A stretch of DNA of 16,928 bases from Candidatus Paceibacter normanii SCGC AAA255-P19. GTDB lineage: Bacteria; Patescibacteriota; Minisyncoccia; Minisyncoccales; Paceibacteraceae. The stretch lies in the NCBI GenBank assembly GCA_000398025.1, contig ASKX01000009.1:1-16928 (forward strand), read 5' to 3'. The notes beneath the pieces were generated by a model that saw nothing but the letters and a program-made list of their open reading frames with translations, was not told where the DNA came from and searched no databases. This document shows, piece after piece, positions 1-6,800 of the stretch. A program made the translations under genes and the position numbers. How positions within the stretch are numbered: position 1 is the stretch's first letter; every line of letters begins with the position of its first letter.

Positions 1-95
1 TTGTTCTGGCTTTTTGGCCCACTATCTCAGCCATTGCCGCTACCGGCTCAGCTGATGATATGACTGTTTCCAGTCAGACCATTAAGGCCTCCAGC
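1..95 (+). repeat. Left arm of perfect 95-bp inverted repeat
   Basis: Bases 1-95 are the exact reverse complement of 1641-1735. Identity stops after the shared GGCCTCCAGC: the next plus base is g, while the mirrored strand has c. The arm starts at the first base of the window, so its true outer limit is unknown. It encodes the end of a signal peptide and the first mature residues. Confidence 0.97.
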
Positions 96-1688
96 GACAA
101 CACAGCTGTCATTGGTATTACTTTAATTGGTGATGGCTCCGAAACCTTAACCTCCATTGATGCCTATATTATGGATGTGGGTACGGTTAACTTTGCCACT
201 TCTGATTTGGCCAGCACCCCTAATGGCATAGCCATTTATGAAGATGATGGCGGGTCAGATGACGTGCTTGACGGAACAGATACTTGCGTAAGTGATGCCG
301 GATTTAGCTGGACCGGCTTGAAAGCCACCATCACAGCTGATGCCAGCACCACTTTACCCACTTCCTCTACTGGTTTGTGGGATTATTTTATTACTATTAA
401 AACCAGCGGTACTATTGCCCATGGCGACGACTTTAAAGTGAGATTGACATCAAGTGCTATTACTACCTCCAGTAGCAGCCCAACTATTACCCAGACCGAC
501 ACTAACACCATTACCGCTGATACAATTATTCCTACTGATCCTGTTGGCGGCAGCATTACCGTAACGGAAAATGTGGCCGGAGTAGTTGATACTGTTACTG
601 GAGCAGCTGGAGCAGTAGAAAATAATGCCTATGTAAGGGTTTATGCCACTAATACCACTTCTGGCACTTTAATTGGTTCAACTTCAGCTGCGGCTGATGG
701 TTCTTTTTCCGCTTTCTCTATTGGTGATGGAACCGGCATACATACAGGTTCAGCCACTGCCAACAACAACCAGACCTCTAATAATATTTATGTTTTCGCA
801 GTGGATGCGGCTGGTAATGAAAGCGCTTCTTCAGCAACTGAAACTAATGACGTTACTGATCCTGAAGTTTTATATACTTATTCAGCAGATTCAGATAGTG
901 ATGGCGACATTGATGCTATGGACATCACCTTTACCGAAGCGGTTGATGACTCAACTGTGGTTATTGGCCAATTTGAATTAGACAATGATGCTACCAATAA
1001 TGCGACTGGTGAGGAGGTTTGTTCAGGTTCCTCATCTACTGTTGGTTTCTATTACAGTGGTGGTCACCAAGTTGGTGCAGAGGCGACAGCTGACAATGAA
1101 TACTTTAGAGTGACAGCCACTAGTGGAATTGCCGGTACCGAAAAAGCTTATTTACATATCAATGGTAACGCCATCCAGGATATGAAAGGTAACTGGCTTT
1201 ACATAGTAGATGAGGCCGGCACGGAAGTTGATGCGGCAAAGCCCGTGATGACTTCAATTACCCAAACTTCCTCTGGCACCTACGGTTCGGTTACCGGCTA
1301 CAACCAAATTGCCTTTGTTTATTCAGAAGCCCTGAGAATTGATATTGATGATGGCAATGGGACTCTTGACGCTGGGGACTTAGTGGCTGATGGTAATGCT
1401 GCTTCTACCTCAGCCATCGGTAATATTGATGCCGACACTTCCATTGAAGCAATTGGTAATTCTGCTGCCGACGGTGTTTTGGATGAAAACGCTGACACCG
1501 ATCACAATTTGGCCCTTTCTGCAGACGGCGCAACCTTGACCTGGACAGTGGCTGCAGCCAACGCCGGCTATTTGAGCGTAGCCACTTCAGATTTTGACGG
1601 CGTCTTTTCGCCCGATGGTAACAATTTAGTAGTTTCGGCGGCTGGAGGCCTTAATGGTCTGACTGGAAACAGTCATATCATCAGCTGA
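1..1688 (+). CDS. Secreted Ig-like/adhesin-type surface protein, 5' end cut by window
   Basis: The frame is open from base 3, so the first ATG at 60 is not the true start. Codons before it read a hydrophobic run VLAFWPTISAIAA, the second half of a signal peptide with an AxA-like cleavage site. The mature part is acidic and rich in Thr, Ser, Ala, Asp and Gly, as in beta-sandwich surface proteins. It has Asp-rich, Ca-binding-like loops near 888-923 (DSDSDGDIDAMD) and 1342-1380 (DIDDGNGTLDAGD), and Ig-like phrases such as VYAVDAAGN-type and LTWTVAAANAGYL. No wall anchor is visible. The last 16 codons lie in the right arm of the 95-bp inverted repeat, so the ending GLNGLTGNSHIIS is probably not native. 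It is the only plus-strand gene; a matching promoter and leader lie on the minus strand at 1641-1982. Function as an adhesin or S-layer component is inferred. Confidence 0.75.
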   Translation, partial: VLAFWPTISAIAATGSADDMTVSSQTIKASSDNTAVIGITLIGDGSETLTSIDAYIMDVGTVNFATSDLASTPNGIAIYEDDGGSDDVLDGTDTCVSDAGFSWTGLKATITADASTTLPTSSTGLWDYFITIKTSGTIAHGDDFKVRLTSSAITTSSSSPTITQTDTNTITADTIIPTDPVGGSITVTENVAGVVDTVTGAAGAVENNAYVRVYATNTTSGTLIGSTSAAADGSFSAFSIGDGTGIHTGSATANNNQTSNNIYVFAVDAAGNESASSATETNDVTDPEVLYTYSADSDSDGDIDAMDITFTEAVDDSTVVIGQFELDNDATNNATGEEVCSGSSSTVGFYYSGGHQVGAEATADNEYFRVTATSGIAGTEKAYLHINGNAIQDMKGNWLYIVDEAGTEVDAAKPVMTSITQTSSGTYGSVTGYNQIAFVYSEALRIDIDDGNGTLDAGDLVADGNAASTSAIGNIDADTSIEAIGNSAADGVLDENADTDHNLALSADGATLTWTVAAANAGYLSVATSDFDGVFSPDGNNLVVSAAGGLNGLTGNSHIIS

Positions 1689-1803
1689 GCCGGTAGCGGC
1701 AATGGCTGAGATAGTGGGCCAAAAAGCCAGAACAAGAAAACTGAAAAGGACTGTCCAAGTAGCAATTCTGGACAGAGATTTTTGTTTTTGAGATTTTACT
1801 CAT
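1626..1803 (-). pseudogene. Detached, frame-broken 5' end of the surface-protein gene
   Basis: On the minus strand a frame from about 1799 reads KSLSRIATWTVLFSFLVLAF, then WPTISAIAATGSADD. This is a basic N-terminus, a hydrophobic core and an AxA-like site: a complete signal peptide, identical over the repeat arm to the plus-strand gene. After the arm it reads five unrelated codons and stops at 1626. It also has no usable start. The ATG at 1801-1803 is one base out of frame and yields a 40-aa peptide ending at 1681. Deleting one A from either A5 run (1776-1790 region) would join the ATG to the signal peptide. Either this is a sequencing indel, a real frameshift, or a rare CTG/ATT start. With its own promoter upstream, it is most likely the true 5' end of the gene whose body is at 96-1640. 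Confidence 0.6.
1641..1735 (-). repeat. Right arm of perfect 95-bp inverted repeat
   Basis: Exact reverse complement of 1-95. Read on the minus strand it continues the signal peptide begun at 1803. Read on the plus strand it supplies the last codons and the TGA stop of the first gene. The inner edge is at GCTGGAGGCC, which contains the self-complementary AGGCCT. The enclosed unique segment is 96-1640. Confidence 0.97.
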
Positions 1804-1819
1804 GATTTTATTTTTTTTA

Positions 1820-1879
1820 GCCGCAAAGGATTAAATCCTATTCGAAATCGACCGCGAATAGGAAAAAATCTTTAGCGGC
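1820..1879 (-). promoter_or_regulatory. Large hairpin in the 5' leader of the surface-protein gene
   Basis: Outer arms GCCGC (1820-1824) and GCGGC (1875-1879) extend with two mismatches over about 13 bp. An inner perfect 8-bp stem pairs CCTATTCG (1837-1844) with CGAATAGG (1855-1862). It sits between the promoter at 1946-1951 and the ATG at 1803. No T-run follows it on the minus strand, so it does not look like a simple terminator. A role in mRNA stability or as a protein-binding site is inferred. Confidence 0.5.
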
Positions 1880-1945
1880 ATTAAAATTAATTAATTGGCT
1901 AATAATATTTTTCGACAAAATTTTTGAGCTTAGTTAGCTTTATAA

Positions 1946-1982
1946 ATTATACCAGAATTAAAAAAACAAAAGAAGCTGTCAA
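1946..1982 (-). promoter_or_regulatory. Promoter for the minus-strand surface-protein leader
   Basis: A perfect TATAAT (1946-1951) is preceded by TGG, giving an extended -10 (TGGTATAAT). A perfect TTGACA lies at 1977-1982, but with a 25-base spacer, too long for a normal pair. The extended -10 probably acts alone or with a poor -35. It would give a leader of about 135 nt before the ATG at 1803. Confidence 0.5.
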
Positions 1983-1983
1983 G

Positions 1984-2004
1984 CTGTGGAAAACTATTTC
2001 ACAG
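1984..2004 (-). terminator. Possible weak terminator after the metalloprotease-like gene
   Basis: CTGTG and CACAG arms, with further A-T pairs, form a hairpin starting one base after the stop codon. The U-rich stretch (TTTTGTTTTTTT) begins only about 15 bases later, so termination here is uncertain. Confidence 0.3.
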
Positions 2005-2005
2005 A

Positions 2006-3763
2006 TTATTCACCTAAAATTTCGTTAATTTTTGCCCGAGTTTTTTGACCAAAATAACCGGTTCCTTCAGTCAAGCTAATGGGAGCTAAAATATCTTCAG
2101 CGTATTTTTCTTGAAATCTTTTTACTGCTTCCTTAGTCAAAGTTAAAAAATTTCCGGTTACTAGACCTTCGGGATAAATCTCCGGCCCCAGATTTTTTAA
2201 GAGTTCTTGAAGACAGCTAACTTCCGGATTATCTTTCATTCCGTAATAAAGGTCTCTTCCAAATTTCTGGCAAGAAAGAGGTTCTCCAGTTGAGCTTTCA
2301 CTACCGCCCAACAATTGGGAAAGTTCTGTTCTTAATTCGGCCAATTCTTTTTCCAAAGCAGCGATTTTCTCTAAAAGCTCCTGGATTCTCTTGGTTTGGG
2401 TTTGATTGTTAGAAGGTTTTTCTTCTGAAGTAGGACTCTCTTCCGATTCTCCGATGGTTGAGGCCTCCCAGAAAAAAGGAATAGAAAGTTCAGTAGAAGA
2501 AAATCCGGAGATTTTACTTTGGACTGAAGGAATAATGGCTACTGAAGCTACTTTTGTTCTAAATCCGGGCACTAAAATCTCTCCTCGCTGCAACTCATTG
2601 AGTTTTAAAAAAGAAACTTCCTGCCAATTACCCAGCAAATCCTGAGCAATATAGGGTACCTTAAATAAATTTTCCGGATTGCCAATGAACTCAATTTTTA
2701 AGGTTCCGCCGCCGCCGGTAAAGCGGTACCAATTGCCTGCCCAATTCTTGCTGTTGTCGGTCATAGCCAAAGTACTCTCGCCGGCAAAAGGCAAAAAGTT
2801 TATTGAAGGGGTAATGTAAAGGTTTTTTAAATTTTCATTTTTATAACAGTATTTTTCGCCCAACTGACAGTTGTGGACTAAAACGGCAATGGTCCAATCG
2901 GTAAATACTTGAGAAAAATCTTCTTCAAAACCGTTTTCAGATAAAGCTTCGTTTATTGAAGCGATGCCGGTTTTTTTTGACTGCAAAGAATCAACTAAAA
3001 TTTCAATGCCATAATGGTCAACTAAATACTGGATGAAAAGGTTAGCTGCGCCATAATCTGCTTCTTTGCCCTGCCACTCAGTTAAAGAATCTGAGGGATT
3101 TTTCAAAAAAACCTGGACTCTGGCCTGCAGATTGCTGCCTTGATATTTATCGTCATGGCCCAATAAGGTAGGAGAGTATTCTGCCCTTGCTTCATTCAGC
3201 CAAACTTCTTCAGTAACTCCTTTGATTTTTTCTTTTTGATTGAAAGTGATTAAATGGGTAAACTCTTGGGCCAAAAAAGTTTTCATCAAGGGGTCGGTGA
3301 TAAAATTAGCGTTTAAATAAACCATTTCCCTTTGATTGGAGCTGGGTAAGATTAGCCGAGAATATTCATCCCCAGAATTAAAATAACCCTTGGCCATCTT
3401 TTTCATTGGGTGAAATAAAATAGTAATCCTTTCATCATTATCAATTCCCGGTTTCCATTCTGAACCATAAGTGGCAGTTAAAGTGGGATAGATTTTATTT
3501 TTAAATTCTTCTTCCAAAGCGAGCAGAGAATCTTCTGCTTCTTTTTGAGAATCTTCGTCAAGTTCCTGCCACCAATCTTTATCAATATAAAAATGGCTGT
3601 TGGGAGTGATTCTAAATAAAAAAGCGGTGATTTCTTCTTTCCCTTCCAAGTCATAAGTTGAATCAACAAAAAAATTAACTTCGCTTTTAGCAACCGCCGA
3701 AACAAAAAGGGGCAAAAGTAAAAATAAAAAACAAATTAAAACCAGCTGTAATTTTTGAAACAT
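2006..3763 (-). CDS. Secreted gluzincin-like protein with peptidoglycan-binding-like C-terminus; HExxH altered to QEFTH
   Basis: 585 aa. Signal peptide at 1-24 (MFQKLQLVLICFLFLLLP core). The central region resembles M30/peptidase-MA-type metallopeptidases: LAQEFTHLITF followed 20 residues later by WLNEARAEY, which would supply the third zinc ligand (E191). The usual first His is Gln166 (codon CAA, one base from CAT/CAC), so catalysis may be lost. After a Ser/Glu/Pro linker come a coiled coil (KRIQELLEKIAALEKELAEL) and, over about the last 88 residues, a PG_binding_1-like module with FQEKYA and GTGYFGxxTRAK motifs, shared with the S-layer-like protein upstream. Start: the frame runs to a TTG at 3859, but that stretch crosses a terminator, so the ATG at 3763 in front of the signal peptide is preferred. 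Likely a surface-bound inactive or divergent peptidase. Confidence 0.8.
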   Translation of the reverse strand: MFQKLQLVLICFLFLLLPLFVSAVAKSEVNFFVDSTYDLEGKEEITAFLFRITPNSHFYIDKDWWQELDEDSQKEAEDSLLALEEEFKNKIYPTLTATYGSEWKPGIDNDERITILFHPMKKMAKGYFNSGDEYSRLILPSSNQREMVYLNANFITDPLMKTFLAQEFTHLITFNQKEKIKGVTEEVWLNEARAEYSPTLLGHDDKYQGSNLQARVQVFLKNPSDSLTEWQGKEADYGAANLFIQYLVDHYGIEILVDSLQSKKTGIASINEALSENGFEEDFSQVFTDWTIAVLVHNCQLGEKYCYKNENLKNLYITPSINFLPFAGESTLAMTDNSKNWAGNWYRFTGGGGTLKIEFIGNPENLFKVPYIAQDLLGNWQEVSFLKLNELQRGEILVPGFRTKVASVAIIPSVQSKISGFSSTELSIPFFWEASTIGESEESPTSEEKPSNNQTQTKRIQELLEKIAALEKELAELRTELSQLLGGSESSTGEPLSCQKFGRDLYYGMKDNPEVSCLQELLKNLGPEIYPEGLVTGNFLTLTKEAVKRFQEKYAEDILAPISLTEGTGYFGQKTRAKINEILGE

Positions 3764-3770
3764 CAATTTA

Positions 3771-3776
3771 ATTCTA
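3771..3776 (-). promoter_or_regulatory. Extended -10 promoter for the metalloprotease-like gene
   Basis: TGATAGAAT on the minus strand (TAGAAT at 3771-3776 with an upstream TG) lies 7 bases before the ATG at 3763, so the transcript would be leaderless or nearly so. There is no Shine-Dalgarno sequence. It follows directly after the terminator of the upstream gene. Confidence 0.4.
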
Positions 3777-3794
3777 TCAGATTCTTTAAAAAAC

Positions 3795-3824
3795 AAAAAG
3801 CCACCCGAGAGGGTGGACTTTTTG
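3795..3824 (-). terminator. Rho-independent terminator of the S-layer-like gene
   Basis: CCACCC (3801-3806) and GGGTGG (3811-3816) form a perfect 6-bp GC stem with a 4-base loop. On the minus strand it is followed by C and TTTTTGTTTTTT. A-tracts on both sides make it look bidirectional. It lies 43 bases past the stop of the 1394-aa gene. Confidence 0.85.
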
Positions 3825-3866
3825 TTCTCCCACAAGGAAAGGAGTGTTTTGAGTTTCAACTCAGAA

Positions 3867-6800
3867 TTAGTAGCTTAGAGTGTTGCCGTTAATTCGGTAG
3901 GAATCAGAGATATCTATCACAGCGTCTGCTCCAGCGCCACCATTGTCAGAATCAAGACAAATGGCTCGACCAGCGACACCGCCGCTGGTAGTAGCAAGAA
4001 GTGTACCAGCCGTGACTGTTCCAGTAGCACCGTACGTGGCAGCTAAGTTAATGTAATCCCATCTTAGACCACCAAGGGTAGTAGCTGCTACTTGATCAGC
4101 AAGACCACCTAACCATTGACCATCACCTTTGGTACCTTCAATGAAAACTCCAGCTGTTCTGGTCTGTGTACCAGTACCAGCTCTAACTGCTGAAGTATTA
4201 CAATTAACTTCGAAAGTAACCGTTCCGGCAGCAGAAATCTCAACCGGTGTGGTGAAGACAAAGGTCAAATTGGTTCCTGAATTAGTTCTGAGGCCAGAAG
4301 CTGATACCAAAAAGAAGGTATCAACAGCTGTGGTGCCATACTGGGCATAGAGCGTACCTGTCTGATCAACGTCATTAATCTGAACTTTCCAGTCGTAGAT
4401 GCCACCATTGTTGGCAGCAGCGGCTAAGGTAACAGTTTTACCTATACCAATTGCACCACCCGTACCAGCAACAGCGGTAACGTATTCACTGACGCCATTC
4501 ATCGCAGCTACAACACCAGCTGTGGTATCAGTGGTGTTATCAAATGTCTCTAAAGTAGTAGAGCCACTAGTAACAGTCACTTTAATACCGGAAGTTCCAG
4601 GGGCTGCGGTAGTAACAGTGTAGGTGTCTTCAAATCCAGGGATAGCAGTAAAGGCTACTGTGCCAGCGGTGCCGGTTAAGGTACCAGTATGAGCTGAAGC
4701 AGCGTCATAAGAACCACTGGTACTCCAAGAAATGGCTTTGACCAGTAAAGGTCTCTGACCGTCTGCTTTAACGTCAAACTTGGCAATATCCTGACCAGAC
4801 TGCGGTGATTGTGTTCCGCTTAATGAACCAGCATTTAAGGTAATGACTGGCTCAACGTCATGGAGCAGCATCCGGTTGCTAGCAAAAGCAACCTGAGCTG
4901 GAACAGTACCAGCCGCGGCTCTTACTGGAACAATCCATCCTGGAACAGTTCCACCGCCGCTTGCGGTTACAGGAGAAATACAAGCATTGTCAGTAGCTAA
5001 AGTCAAGGTGCTACCAGCACCAACGCAGGTGTAGTAGGTGGTGGTTTCAGTAAAACCATTGACGGTATCAACAAAGTCACCATCACCATTGGCGTCAACT
5101 CTAACAGGTACAGGAGCTAGCGCTGTGCTAGTGGCAAATTGTCCAATGTTATAGACAGTAAAGACACCTGGGGCAGCAACGGTATAGGAGGTGTAAACAC
5201 CACCGTATTGGGTGGTTACTCCGCCTGTTCCGGTATATTCAGCATAAACCGGAGAGGCAAAAACCTTAGCTCCTTGAGTCATAGCAGTGGTGGAATTGAC
5301 GTCCAACTCAACTACTAGACCAGCAGATACTCCTTTAGATATGGACAAAGCTAAACCAGCAAAGCCAACCTGGCCATTAACCGGGTCAGCCGGACCAGCT
5401 AAAACCGTACCATCTGACTTCTTCAAGGTAACATTAGTAATGTTACCAGTAGAAGCGGTAATCACACTGGCAGGATAGGTGTACTCCTTAACCCCGACGT
5501 AAAGCTTGTCCAGGGTTAAAGTTTCAACTCCATCAGCTGAAGCCTTAAATTGGAAGATTTTGTTAGACAAAGAACCAGCAGGCAAAACTGCCTTAATTGG
5601 AGTATTTGTCGTATCAACTTCCAGAGTTAAGCTTCCGCCGGAAGAAACCACCACGGTTTGCCCATTCTGGAAAGCTGGTGAAGTTACCGTAGCTCCAGAT
5701 TCAGCGCCGGTAGCGGCAATAGTCGCTATTTTGGTCAAGGTAGCATCAGTTCCGGTAGTAGTGCCAACGCTAGCGTAAACATCAATCACTTTCTGACCAC
5801 CAGCTGGGACAGCTAAAGCCATGCTAACCGTGTTAGCTACGGTAGTAGCTGGGCTAGCAATAGCTGAACCCAAAAGGGTGTCACCGGTCTTTAGCTGAAC
5901 GTTAGTGTAAGGGCCTCCGTTAAATGCACTGGCAGCGCCCGATCCAGTTAAGGTAAGGGCCAAGCTGGTAATATTGACGTTTTCCACTGCAGTTGCCTGC
6001 AAGACGAAAGAGCCAATCTTAGCTTCAGTGGCTCCCCCAACAATAGTTTGGGCAGGAACCGAAGCATTTATAGCTAAAGCTAGGACAACCGCCTCAACGG
6101 TTAAGCTGTTGGCCGGAGCACTGACATTAAAACCAAAACTAGTGGTGTCAGAAGCAGTGTAGTAGTCCTTGGTAGATAATCTCTTGCCGTAAAGCTCAGT
6201 GATGTAGACCTGGTAAGTGTCGGTGTTAAGAGCTGCAGAAGAAACGTCACCAACAAAGGATAAGGTTTCAGTAGTGCCAGCTTCAATAGTTTGGTAATTG
6301 GATAAAGTAATCTTGGTCCAATCACCGGCCGTAGCACCAGTAGGAGCGCTTGTCTTATAATTGGCGCTGCCTCCAGCCACACTATAAAGAATAGTGCCGG
6401 CTGAATCCTGAACTGTCAAAGTGCCGGTTAAGGCAGTGGTCACATTCTGAACACAGTAGTAGAAGCTTCTTAACTCAAAGTCCTCACCAAAGGCCTTAAC
6501 GTCAAACTTAGCCAGAACAACATCTTTACCTCCTTGGGCAATTTTACCGCTTCGGGAATCAACTGATTTGGAAACAGTCACTGTCCCTGCGTTAATAGTT
6601 ACCCGGTTGGTAGCAGCCGCCGTTGGCAAAGTTGAACCAGTCAAAATTCCATAACCAGAGGTGGCTCCTTCGGCCACTAAGTCGTAGGACTCCATCAACC
6701 TGAGGTCAATGGTATTACTACTTCCTCCAAGAACATCAAGCTTAATGCTTAAATCCTTGGAAGTTCCTCTTTCAACAGTGTAGGCCGGGTCAAGAGTGAA

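Noticed and set aside
673..981. 102-codon plus-strand frame inside the first gene
   Set aside because: Shadow frame; the product is hydrophobic low-complexity sequence, while the main frame is a coherent secreted protein.
3764..3859. N-terminal extension of the metalloprotease-like protein from a TTG at 3859
   Set aside because: The stretch runs through the rho-independent terminator of the upstream gene, and the ATG at 3763 directly precedes a good signal peptide and has a -10 box.
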